The translations under genes and the position numbers were made by a program. The notes beneath the pieces are model-generated. The model ran no database searches. It worked only from the letters and a program-made list of their open reading frames with translations, and was not told the DNA's origin. From NCBI GenBank assembly GCA_022709775.1, contig JAKLIE010000023.1, forward strand, positions 1 through 10,609: DNA of 10,609 nucleotides, in the 5' to 3' direction. The stretch comes from Pseudomonadota bacterium. GTDB lineage: Bacteria > Pseudomonadota > Gammaproteobacteria > Burkholderiales > Casimicrobiaceae. Of this stretch, positions 1 through 6,734 are shown one piece after another. The number at the start of each line of letters is the position of its first letter. The first letter of the stretch is position 1.

Positions 1-1022
1 CCGTTTCCCAAGGGCAGCCGGTGCTGATCGACCGCTTTCTGGAAGACGCCACGGAGGTGGACGTCGACGCCATCGCCGATGGTGAGCAAGTCATCGTGGC
101 CGGCATCATGGAGCACATCGAGGAGGCGGGCGTCCATTCCGGGGACAGCGCCTGCTCGCTGCCGCCCTACGGCCTCGACTCGGCCACGGTGACCGAGCTC
201 ATCGCCCAGACCGGAGCCATGGCCAAGGCGCTGGGCGTGGTCGGGCTCATGAACGTGCAGTTCGCCATCCAGGACGGCACGGTGTACGTGCTGGAGGTGA
301 ATCCGCGTGCCTCGCGCACCGTCCCCTTCGTGTCGAAGGCGACCGGGCTGCCGCTGGCGAAGATCGCCGCCCGCTGCATGACCGGCAAGAAGCTGGCCGC
401 GCAGGGCGTGCTCACCGAGGTGATCCCGGATTACTTTTCGGTGAAGGAGGCGGTGTTCCCGTTCATCAAGTTCCCCGGCGTCGACACGATCCTGGGGCCC
501 GAGATGAAGTCGACCGGCGAGGTGATGGGCGTCGGCGAGACCTTCGGCGACGCGTTCCTCAAGAGCCAGCTTGCGGCGGGCGTGCGCCTTCCGCAGGCGG
601 GCAAGGTGTTCGTGAGCCTCAAGAACAGCGACAAGCCGCGCGCGATCGAGACCGCGCGGATGCTTCAGGGTCTGGGCTTCCAGATCGTCGCCACGCGCGG
701 CACCGCGGCGGCGCTGGCCGCGGCGGGCGTGCCGGTCACGCCGGTGAACAAGGTCGCGGAAGGGCGTCCGCACATCGTCGACATGATCAAGAACGACGAG
801 ATCGCGCTCGTCGTCAACACGGTCGAGGAGAAGCGGAGCGCGATCCAGGACAGCTACGCGATCCGTCGCGCGGCGCTGACCGACGAGGTGCCGACCTACA
901 CGACGCTCGCGGGCTTCCGTGCCGCGGCAATCGGGATGCAGGGGATGCGCGCGCTCGACGCCGTTTCGATCCAGGCGCTGCACCGGCGGCTCCCCGGAAG
1001 TGCCGGAGGCCGGGGGCAATGA
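1..1022 (+). CDS. carB: Carbamoyl-phosphate synthase large subunit, 3' part (5' end outside the window)
   Basis: The large subunit makes carbamoyl phosphate from bicarbonate, ATP and ammonia supplied by CarA, feeding arginine and pyrimidine synthesis in the cytoplasm. The frame is open from the first bases (codons in phase from position 3), so about 339 C-terminal residues of a roughly 1070-residue protein are present. The first part is the end of the second ATP-grasp (carbamate kinase) half, with the conserved stretch [18 protein letters not shown] encoded near 294-348. The last 130 or so residues, from [12 protein letters not shown] (about 603), form the MGS-like allosteric domain, which in enterobacteria binds UMP and ornithine. 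The tail [17 protein letters not shown] is typical. The TGA stop (1020-1022) overlaps the greA start in an ATGA junction, so the two genes are very probably co-transcribed and translationally coupled. Identification is secure; only the 5' end is missing. Confidence 0.97.
   Translation, partial: VSQGQPVLIDRFLEDATEVDVDAIADGEQVIVAGIMEHIEEAGVHSGDSACSLPPYGLDSATVTELIAQTGAMAKALGVVGLMNVQFAIQDGTVYVLEVNPRASRTVPFVSKATGLPLAKIAARCMTGKKLAAQGVLTEVIPDYFSVKEAVFPFIKFPGVDTILGPEMKSTGEVMGVGETFGDAFLKSQLAAGVRLPQAGKVFVSLKNSDKPRAIETARMLQGLGFQIVATRGTAAALAAAGVPVTPVNKVAEGRPHIVDMIKNDEIALVVNTVEEKRSAIQDSYAIRRAALTDEVPTYTTLAGFRAAAIGMQGMRALDAVSIQALHRRLPGSAGGRGQ
1005..1009 (+). promoter_or_regulatory. Ribosome binding site of greA
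   Basis: GGAGG lies inside the last codons of carB, 9 bases before the ATG at 1019 and 12 before a second ATG at 1022. The spacing favours 1019, but both starts are usable and differ by one Met. Confidence 0.7.
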
Positions 1023-1495
1023 TGAAGGTGCCGATGACCGTGGCGGGGGCGGAGCGGCTCAAGGCCGAGCTGCAGCGCCTGAAGTCGGTCGAGCGGCCCG
1101 CGGTCATCCAGGCGATCGCGGAGGCGCGCTCGCACGGCGACCTGTCCGAGAACGCCGACTACGACGCGGCCAAGGAGCGGCAGGGGTTCATCGAGGGCCG
1201 CATCGCCGAGATCGAGCACAAGCTCGCCGGCGCGCAGGTGATCGACCCGGCCGAGGTCGACGGCGACGGACGCGTCGTGTTCGGCGCGACCGTCGAGATC
1301 GAGGACCTCGACACCGGCGACGTCAGGCGCTGGCAGATCGTCGGCGAGGACGAGGCCGACATCAAGCACGGCAAGATCTCGATCACCTCGCCGATCGCGC
1401 GCGCGCTGATCGGCAGGAGCGAGGGCGACGCGGTCGAGGTGCAGGCGCCCGGCGGCGTCCGCGGCTACGAGATCCTCGCGGTCAGCTACCGCTAG
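1019..1495 (+). CDS. greA: Transcript cleavage factor GreA
   Basis: GreA enters the secondary channel of RNA polymerase and stimulates cleavage of the RNA 3' end in backtracked complexes, rescuing stalled elongation. The product is 158 residues, the usual length. The N-terminal coiled-coil hairpin (about 8-76) carries the tip motif [20 protein letters not shown], with acidic D41 and E44 that coordinate the second Mg2+ in the family. The C-terminal FKBP-like domain (about 85-156) includes [21 protein letters not shown] and ends EILAVSYR. It overlaps carB by 4 bases (ATGA) with a GGAGG upstream, so it is the distal gene of a carB-greA operon. Downstream it runs head-on into the - strand TPR gene after 7 bases, with no intrinsic terminator visible. 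Confidence 0.97.
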   Translation: MMKVPMTVAGAERLKAELQRLKSVERPAVIQAIAEARSHGDLSENADYDAAKERQGFIEGRIAEIEHKLAGAQVIDPAEVDGDGRVVFGATVEIEDLDTGDVRRWQIVGEDEADIKHGKISITSPIARALIGRSEGDAVEVQAPGGVRGYEILAVSYR

Positions 1496-1502
1496 CCGAC
1501 GC

Positions 1503-3275
1503 TCACGCCGCGCGGCTCGCGGGCGCCACCGGCGGACCGGCATCCGGGTAGTGCAGGGCGGCGGCGATCGCGCGCCAGCGCGGGTCGCGTCGCGCGCGCG
1601 CGCAGAGCGGCTCCACCGGCAGCAGCGCGGCGTTGGCGTCGTGCCGCTGCACGGCGCGCAGCGCGTGCGCGAAGAACGCGTCGAGATCGGGGCCCGCCGC
1701 CTCGACGACGGCGCGCAGGAGCTCGGCCTGCTTCAGGCGGTCCGACACGTGCGTGGCGAGGAGGGCGCGCGCCTCGGCGAGCCGCCCCTGGCCCGCCACC
1801 GCCTGGGCGAGCCGCACCCCCGCGATGATCGAGTCCGGCTGCTGCGCGAGGATCGTGCGCGCGGCGATCTCGGCGTCGGCATGGCGCCCGGCGATCAGTT
1901 GCACGGCGATGCGGCGGTCGGCCATCACCGACGACGCTCCGATCACGCGCTCGGCCTCGTCGACGATCGCGAGCGCTCGCTCGGCGTCGCCGTCCCGGGC
2001 CAGCACCGCGAACGCGTGCCACCACCGCGGGCGCGGGGACGACGGATCGAGCGCGATCGCGAGCGCCAGGATCTCCTCGGCCTCGTCGTAGCGGGCGAGC
2101 GTGTGCAGGACCATCGCGCAGACCTGGAGCACGTCGGTGTCGTGCGGCGCGAGCTCCCTTGCGCGCGCGGAGAGCGCGAGCGCGCGACCCCAGTCGTGCT
2201 CGGCGAGCAGCGACAGGTACGCATCGAGCGCGACGGCCGGCCCGTGCGAGGGATCGAGCGCGAGCGCGTGCGCGAGCGGCTCGCGCACCATCGCGGCCTC
2301 GACGTCCCGGTTGTCCCAGCTCGCGAGCTGCCACATGCGCGCGATCGCGAGCTGCAGCCACGCATCGACGAAGTCCGGCGCGAGCGCGGCGGCGCGCTCG
2401 AGCAGCTTCACCGCGTGCGCGATGTTCTCGGACGAGTTCGTGTGGCGCAGGTGCCGGGCGCGATCGACCAGCGCCCGGACGCCGACGTCCGCGGCGGGCA
2501 CGGCGATCGTGCCGCCGGCGGGCGGCTCGCGCCGCACCGATCGCAGCATCAGCTCGACCAGCCGGCCCGTGAGCAGGTGCCGCGCGTCGGGCGATTCGTC
2601 GAACGCGTGGCGCCACAGGCACGTGCCGTCGCTCCCGAGCACGAGGCGCGCTTCGACGCGCAGGCGGCCGTCGGAGAGCCCGACCTCGCCCTCGAGCACC
2701 GCGTCGACGCGGAGCTCGCTCGCGGCCTGCCGGGCCTCGGTGGCCCGGCCGCGGTAGCGGAAGCTCGACGCGCGCGCGGTGACGCGCACGTCGGCGCGGC
2801 GGGCCAGTGCGTCGATGAGATCCTCCGTGAGGCCGTCGCACGTCGTCTCGTCGATCGTCGCGCCGGCCGCGCGCAACGGAAGGACCGCGATGCGCGGCAG
2901 CGCGGGCAGCGTCGCCGGGGCGATCCTGCGCAGCACCGGCACGTAGCCTCCGGGCGGCAGCTCGACGCGCATCGCGCGCCCGGCGCCTTCGTCGCGGTAG
3001 TAGCGGTCGATGACCTCGCGCAGCCGGTTCGCGGAGACGCGCACGATCGGGTCGTGCGCCGGGTCGAACGTCGACGGATCGCACTTGAACACGTCGAGCG
3101 CGATCGACGTCTCGCGCAGGCCCGACGTCCGGCCGTCGGCCGCCGATTCGAGGATGTACGCGAGCATCGCGCGGAGACGAGGTGCGCGGCCGAACGCGCG
3201 GCTCGCGATCATTGCGGCGAGCTCTCCGCGAAGCTCGGGGCCCTGAGGGGCAGGGGACGGGCTGCCGGAGGTCAC
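1503..3275 (-). CDS. TolB-like/TPR protein with conserved N-terminal DNA-binding-like domain (often annotated adenylate cyclase or TPR protein)
   Basis: With a GTG start at 3275 the product is 590 residues with no signal peptide. Residues about 13-117 match the N-terminal module of many uncharacterised proteobacterial and acidobacterial TPR proteins: RLRAMLAYILE, then LRETSIALDVF, FDPAHDPIVRVSANRLR and VELPPGGYVPV. I recall this module as regulator-like, but its function is not established. Residues about 126-250 resemble the TolB N-terminal/FlgO fold (RIAVLPLR, DGLTEDLIDALAR, ASELRVDAVLEGEV). Residues about 265-575 are helical TPR-like repeats (HAVKLLERAAALAPDFVDAW, AEEILALAIALDPSSPRPRW). 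No cyclase catalytic domain is present, so the common 'adenylate cyclase' label would be wrong. The start is uncertain: no Shine-Dalgarno sequence is seen. GTG 3275 keeps the whole N-terminal module, whereas ATG at 3212 would cut into it, and the frame stays open upstream to 3476 without family-like sequence. Probably a cytoplasmic regulator or scaffold; target unknown. Confidence 0.8.
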   Translation of the reverse strand: MTSGSPSPAPQGPELRGELAAMIASRAFGRAPRLRAMLAYILESAADGRTSGLRETSIALDVFKCDPSTFDPAHDPIVRVSANRLREVIDRYYRDEGAGRAMRVELPPGGYVPVLRRIAPATLPALPRIAVLPLRAAGATIDETTCDGLTEDLIDALARRADVRVTARASSFRYRGRATEARQAASELRVDAVLEGEVGLSDGRLRVEARLVLGSDGTCLWRHAFDESPDARHLLTGRLVELMLRSVRREPPAGGTIAVPAADVGVRALVDRARHLRHTNSSENIAHAVKLLERAAALAPDFVDAWLQLAIARMWQLASWDNRDVEAAMVREPLAHALALDPSHGPAVALDAYLSLLAEHDWGRALALSARARELAPHDTDVLQVCAMVLHTLARYDEAEEILALAIALDPSSPRPRWWHAFAVLARDGDAERALAIVDEAERVIGASSVMADRRIAVQLIAGRHADAEIAARTILAQQPDSIIAGVRLAQAVAGQGRLAEARALLATHVSDRLKQAELLRAVVEAAGPDLDAFFAHALRAVQRHDANAALLPVEPLCARARRDPRWRAIAAALHYPDAGPPVAPASRAA

Positions 3276-3372
3276 GAACGGAGCGGGAAGGCGGGCACGC
3301 GCTACGATCCCATAACCGCGACGGGCCGGGCAAGGCCGACCGGCGGGCGCGGCGCCGGAGCGTGCGCGGCGA

Positions 3373-3735
3373 TCACCGGCGGGCGGCCCGGCCGGGACGC
3401 TGCGCCGGGGGATCGCGCCCCGGGTCCCCGGCCCGTTGCCGCGACGCCATCGCGGCGAGCATCGCGACGAAGGCATCCGCGGCGGGCGCGAGCGGCCGGT
3501 TCGATCGCGTCATGATCTCGTAGCGCGTGCCGGCGCCCGGCAGCGAAACGGCGAGCCGCGCGATCATGCCGGGCGATTCGTAGTGTCTGGCGAGGCCCTC
3601 GGGCAGCAGCGACACCGCATCGCTCCCCTGAAGCAGGGCGAGCGTCGCGACGATAGAGACGGTCTCGATCAGGTCGGCGGGCGGACGCAGGTTCGCGGAC
3701 GCGTGGAGCGCGCCGCCTGAGGCCGCTGCGACGTC
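3373..3735 (-). pseudogene. C-terminal remnant of a LysR-type transcriptional regulator
   Basis: About 120 codons encode the end of a LysR effector-binding domain: LRPPADLIETVSIVATLALL, then SDAVSLLPEGLARHYESPGM, then YEIMTRSNRPLAPAADAFVA. The last part is the typical 'tR..r.lspaa.aFl' ending, followed by about 20 Arg/Pro/Gly-rich residues before the TGA at 3373-3375. The N-terminal helix-turn-helix and the first half of the effector domain are absent. Going upstream on the - strand, the frame meets the stop codon of the M23 peptidase gene (3736-3738) and lies in the same frame as that gene, so the left part of the regulator has been replaced by it. The first possible start in frame is GTG at 3615, in the middle of the domain. 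It could not bind DNA as encoded. Most likely a deletion or rearrangement scar; translation by readthrough or re-initiation is possible but unsupported. Confidence 0.75.
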
Positions 3736-4587
3736 TCAGCGCGCCGCCGGCGGCGCGTCGGGGAGGAACAGCGCCGGATCGACCATCGCACGGTTCAGGG
3801 TCACCGACCAGTGCAGGTGCGCCCCGGTGACGCGGCCGGTCGCGCCCACGGCGCCGATCGTGGCGCCTTCCGCGACCGTGTCGCCGATCCTCACGGCGAC
3901 CGACTCGAGGTGCGCGTACGACGTGATGAGGCCCGCACCGTGGTCGAGCCACACGGTGTTGCCGTTGAAGAAGTAGTCGCCGGTGTCGATCACGCGGCCC
4001 GCGGCGGCGGCGACGACCGGCGTGCCCGCCGGCGCGGCGATGTCCATCCCGCTGTGCGGGCTGCGCGCCTGGCCGTTGAACACGCGGCGCAGCCCGAACG
4101 AGCTCGAGCGGGCGCCCGGCACCGGCTGGCGCATCCGCAGCGACGCCGGAACCTCGTCGCTGAACGTCGCGATCACCTGCGCGAGGTGGGCGCGCTCGCG
4201 CTCGTAACGGGCGAGATCCTCCTTGGACAGGTCGACCTGCGCAGGCGCGACCTTGAGCCGCTGCTCGGCGTAGCGCACCGGCGCGATCTCGAAGCTCCTG
4301 CGCTCCACCGGTCTTCCGGGACGCGCCACGACGATCGCGCCTTTGCCGGGCTTCGCCGAGAGCGCGATGCCGACGACGGCGGTCCAGCCGCCCGGGCCGC
4401 CGGCGACGAGCACCGGCACGTCGCCGGTGCGGACGCCCGGACGCGACGGCGACGGGCCGAGGGCGATTCTTGCGACGCCGCCCGGGACGGCATGCCCGCG
4501 CGGCAGATCGACGGCGGCCGCTCGAGCCGCGGCGCCGACGAACGCGACGACGAGAGCGAGCGTCAGCGTCGGGGCGAGGCGCCGCAT
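3736..4587 (-). CDS. Secreted M23 family metallopeptidase (LytM/lysostaphin type)
   Basis: Predicted peptidoglycan-acting zinc endopeptidase exported to the periplasm, 283 residues from ATG 4587. The N-terminus MRRLAPTLTLALVVAFVGAA is a signal peptide, probably cleaved near ARA-AAV. Residues about 30-110 resemble the Ig-like M23 N-terminal domain (HAVPGGVARIALG, VPVLVAGGPGGWTAVVGIAL). The catalytic domain spans about 160-275: H178 and D182 in SPHSGMDIAAPAGTPV, H226 in SYAHLES, and H257/H259 in GAHLHWSV. These are the HxxxD and HxH zinc-binding and catalytic motifs, all intact, so activity is expected; homologues with degenerate sites act only as amidase activators. The start was chosen because it gives the signal peptide and lies 4 bases after the EamA stop; the frame extends to 4641 but that would overlap the transporter gene. 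No Shine-Dalgarno sequence is seen, so translational coupling to the upstream gene is likely. Confidence 0.9.
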   Translation of the reverse strand: MRRLAPTLTLALVVAFVGAAARAAAVDLPRGHAVPGGVARIALGPSPSRPGVRTGDVPVLVAGGPGGWTAVVGIALSAKPGKGAIVVARPGRPVERRSFEIAPVRYAEQRLKVAPAQVDLSKEDLARYERERAHLAQVIATFSDEVPASLRMRQPVPGARSSSFGLRRVFNGQARSPHSGMDIAAPAGTPVVAAAAGRVIDTGDYFFNGNTVWLDHGAGLITSYAHLESVAVRIGDTVAEGATIGAVGATGRVTGAHLHWSVTLNRAMVDPALFLPDAPPAAR

Positions 4588-4591
4588 CGCG

Positions 4592-5536
4592 TCAACGGGC
4601 CGCACGCCCGCGCGGAGCGCTGCCTGCCGTGGCGCCCGCATTGACCAGCGCGATGCCGGCGGCGACGAGGAGCGCCGCGAGCGCGAAGCGCGCGCTGATC
4701 GATTCGCCGAGCGCGAGATGCGCGAACGCCACGCCGAAGAGCGGTGTCGCGAACGAGAACACCGAGAGGCGCGACGCGAGGTATCGCGTGAGCAGCCAGA
4801 ACCACGCGAGGTAGCTCGCGAACGCGACGACGACCGACTGGAACGCGAGGCTCGCCCACGCCACCGGTGCCGGGGCGATCGACCACGACTCGGCGAGTGC
4901 GACCGACACGGCCGCGAGCACCGCGGCGGACACCGCGAGCTGGTAGGCGAGCACCTTGGTCGCGCTGGCGCGCGCGAGCGGGCTCGCGCGGATCAGCACG
5001 GTGGTGGCGGCCCAGAGGACTGCCGCGACGACGGCCATCGCGTCACCCGCGAGCGTCGGCGCGCCGGGCGCGGCGAAGCCGTCGGCGAACGCGAACGCGG
5101 TCCCCGCGAACGCGATGCCGATGCCGACCCACTGGCGCGCCGCGAGGTGCTCGCCCGGCACGAGCCACGCGAGGCCGAGCGCGGTGAAGCAGGGGGCGAG
5201 GTAGAGCAGCACGACCATGCGTGCGGCGGTCGTGTGCCCGAGCCCCGCATAGATGAAGGCGAACTCCGCACCGAACAGCATGCCCGCGGCGAGGCCGGGA
5301 ACGAGCGTCCCGTCGCGTCCGGCGAGCGCGATGCCGCGCGAGCGCGCCCAGGCGAGCACGAGGACGGTCGCGATCGCCGAGCGGATCGACCCCTGCAGCA
5401 CCAGCGGCACTGTGGGCGCCGCCAGCTTGATCGCCACCTGCTGCATGCCCCACACCGCGGTGAGCGCGATCATCGTTCCCGCTGCGCGCGCGTCGAGCGG
5501 GAGGCGCGCGGCGGAAGGCGACGGCGAGTCGGGCAT
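4592..5536 (-). CDS. EamA/DMT-superfamily membrane transporter
   Basis: A 314-residue inner-membrane protein of the drug/metabolite transporter superfamily, with the usual length and internal duplication. The first EamA repeat covers about 20-150 and the second about 163-300, together about ten hydrophobic segments. Landmarks are TAVWGMQQVAIKLAAPTVP at the first helix, AGLGHTTAARMVVLLYLAP at the end of the first half (helices 3-4), LPTLAGD-like linker APTLAGDAMAVVAAVLWA starting the second repeat, and FATPLFGVAFAHLALGESI near the end. Family members export amino acids, metabolites or drugs; the substrate cannot be read from sequence. It lies 57 bases downstream of yhbY and 4 bases upstream of the M23 gene on the same strand, so it probably shares a transcript with at least the peptidase. 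The ATG at 5536 has no Shine-Dalgarno sequence, and an inverted repeat lies at 5551-5568 just before it. Confidence 0.92.
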   Translation of the reverse strand: MPDSPSPSAARLPLDARAAGTMIALTAVWGMQQVAIKLAAPTVPLVLQGSIRSAIATVLVLAWARSRGIALAGRDGTLVPGLAAGMLFGAEFAFIYAGLGHTTAARMVVLLYLAPCFTALGLAWLVPGEHLAARQWVGIGIAFAGTAFAFADGFAAPGAPTLAGDAMAVVAAVLWAATTVLIRASPLARASATKVLAYQLAVSAAVLAAVSVALAESWSIAPAPVAWASLAFQSVVVAFASYLAWFWLLTRYLASRLSVFSFATPLFGVAFAHLALGESISARFALAALLVAAGIALVNAGATAGSAPRGRAAR

Positions 5537-5550
5537 GGCGGTCGGCTGAC

Positions 5551-5568
5551 CCGGCGCGGACGCGCCGG
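5551..5568 (-). promoter_or_regulatory. Perfect 8-bp inverted repeat between yhbY and the EamA gene
   Basis: CCGGCGCG and CGCGCCGG are separated by two bases, so as RNA this gives a 7-bp GC stem with a 4-base loop. It lies 14 bases upstream of the EamA start and 25 bases after the yhbY stop. There is no T-run after it on the - strand, so it is not a standard intrinsic terminator. It may limit readthrough, affect mRNA stability, or be chance in GC-rich DNA. Confidence 0.35.
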
Positions 5569-5593
5569 ATCCATCGGCACAGGAGACTGCGCG

Positions 5594-6559
5594 CTATCGT
5601 CCGCCGGTGGGCCGGCGACGTCGACGCACTGCCGACGGCGCCCCGCCGGCCGGACTGCGGCCCCCGGTCGCCGGAGGCCGCCTGGTGCCGGAAGGCGGGC
5701 GTCCTGCCCCCGACGGCGGGCGTTTCGCGCCGATGGGCGGACGCTTCCCGCCGGAGGACGGGCGCGTCGCCTCCCCCGGCGCGCGCTTCACACCCGTGGA
5801 CGGGCGCTTGGCGTCCCGCGGCGGGCGCTTCGCACCGGACGACGGGAGCTTCGCCTCCCGCGGCGGGCGCTTCGCATCCGACGGCGGACGCTTTCCCTCG
5901 CGCTGCGCGTACACGACACCGGAAGGCGGTCGCTTCGCCTCGCGCAGCGGACGCTTCGTACCCGACGAAGGACGCTTGCCCGACGCCGCTCCGCGTTTCC
6001 CGAACGCGGAAGCCGGCTTCGTCCCGGCAGGACGCCGGCGCGGTGCACCGGCGGGCGTAGCGGCGTCGGAGTACCGGTCCCGGCGGGGCGAGGGCGCTTC
6101 GTCCTGCGGCGACGAACCGCGGGACGCGTGGCGCGCGGCACCCCGCCGATGCTTCGAGGAGTGCGCGCCGACGTCCGGCACGGGCGGGCTTTGCCGCCTC
6201 GGGCCGCCCGCAGGCGCTCCCGGGGACTCGCGACGGCGTCCCGGTGACTTCGCGGGCTTCATGCGCCGGCGCGGCTCGGGCTCGGGTTCGGGCGCCGGCC
6301 GCCAGAGGATCAGGAGCTTGCCCAGATGCTGGACGGGCGCGGCGCCGAGGCTTGCGCAGATCCCCGCGAGGTGCGCCTCGCGCTCGTCGCGGTCGTCCGA
6401 ATGCACGCGCACCTTGACGAGCTCGTGCGCGCCGAGCGCGACGTCGATCTCGTGCAGCACGGCGGGCGTCAGGCCCGCATGGCCGATCGCGACGACCGGG
6501 TGGAGTGAATGTGCGCGCGCCCGGAGCTCGCGGCGCTGCGACGGTGTGAGGGTGACCAT
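5594..6559 (-). CDS. yhbY: YhbY/CRM-domain ribosome assembly RNA-binding protein with long repeat tail
   Basis: Residues 1-88 are a complete YhbY-type CRM domain: MVTLTPSQRRELRARAHSL, the GxxG-like loop in VVAIGHAGLT, and LGAHELVKVRVH, ending HLGKLLILWRP. In E. coli YhbY (about 97 residues) binds pre-50S particles and takes part in large-subunit maturation. Here the protein is 321 residues because about 230 residues follow the domain: an acidic/basic linker (EPEPEPRRRMKPAKS), a low-complexity Arg/Pro/Ser region (about 100-173), then about 19 heptapeptides (174-306) and a poly-Arg end (VRRRRRPTGG). The tail is strongly basic and predicted disordered. The ATG at 6559 starts exactly at the CRM domain; the frame is open upstream but shows no family sequence. 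The gene is divergent from rlmE, also a 50S maturation gene, as in related bacteria. The CRM domain call is secure. That the tail is really translated follows from the unbroken frame and the amino-acid-level repeat. Confidence 0.93.
   Translation of the reverse strand: MVTLTPSQRRELRARAHSLHPVVAIGHAGLTPAVLHEIDVALGAHELVKVRVHSDDRDEREAHLAGICASLGAAPVQHLGKLLILWRPAPEPEPEPRRRMKPAKSPGRRRESPGAPAGGPRRQSPPVPDVGAHSSKHRRGAARHASRGSSPQDEAPSPRRDRYSDAATPAGAPRRRPAGTKPASAFGKRGAASGKRPSSGTKRPLREAKRPPSGVVYAQREGKRPPSDAKRPPREAKLPSSGAKRPPRDAKRPSTGVKRAPGEATRPSSGGKRPPIGAKRPPSGAGRPPSGTRRPPATGGRSPAGGAPSAVRRRRRPTGGR
5642..6040 (-). repeat. Tandem 21-bp coding repeat (about 19 heptapeptides) in the yhbY tail
   Basis: Reading the yhbY frame, residues 174-306 divide without gaps into 19 units of seven, consensus K-R-P-P-S/R-G/D/E-A. 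Examples are KRPSSGT, KRPLREA, KRPPSDA, KRPPREA, KRPPRDA, KRPPIGA and KRPPSGA; degenerate units are VYAQREG, KLPSSGA and TRPSSGG. The DNA copies differ at many positions, but a stretch of 21 bases at 5814-5834 is identical to 5856-5876, exactly two units away, which suggests some recent duplication or gene conversion. The repeat number is probably variable between strains. Confidence 0.9.
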
Positions 6560-6565
6560 GCGTCG

Positions 6566-6571
6566 AGTGTA
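6566..6571 (-). promoter_or_regulatory. Candidate -10 box of yhbY, implying a leaderless mRNA
   Basis: On the - strand TACACT ends 6 bases before the yhbY ATG (6559), so a normal start site would fall on or beside the A of ATG. No Shine-Dalgarno sequence precedes the gene, in agreement. An 8-bp palindrome GAACGTTC lies just upstream (6575-6582). No good -35 is seen. Weak motif evidence. Confidence 0.35.
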
Positions 6572-6658
6572 TCCGAACGTTCCGCGGCCGAGACAGGCGA
6601 CCGCAACCCGGCGGGAGGGCCGGCACGCCCGGGGGCGGGCGCCGCCTGCGCAGCCACC

Positions 6659-6666
6659 TATACAAT
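6659..6666 (+). promoter_or_regulatory. Candidate -10 box of rlmE
   Basis: TATACAAT stands out in GC-rich DNA. Read as TACAAT (6661-6666) it matches five of six bases of the sigma-70 -10 consensus. Transcription would start near 6673, giving a leader of about 60 bases before the rlmE ATG. No convincing -35 box is seen. The site faces away from yhbY in the 175-base divergent intergenic region (6560-6734), which holds no other gene. Confidence 0.5.
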
Positions 6667-6734
6667 GGGCGGTGCGGCATGGGGGGCGGCAGCGCCGCGG
6701 GTTCCCGCGTGCGCGCCCCATCCTTCGCTCCCGC

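Noticed and set aside
1492..3333. A second - strand frame of 613 codons over the TPR gene
   Set aside because: Arg/Ala/Pro-rich translation without motifs, one base out of phase with the recognisable protein.
1551..3515. A 654-codon + strand frame opposite the TPR gene
   Set aside because: Low-complexity Arg-rich translation without family signature; the - strand frame has clear TolB-like and TPR sequence.
4588..4641. Longer start for the M23 peptidase
   Set aside because: It would add 18 residues before a clear signal peptide and overlap the EamA gene.
5642..6040. CRISPR-like or satellite repeat
   Set aside because: The 21-bp period is continuous without spacers and keeps the codon phase of yhbY, so it is a coding repeat.
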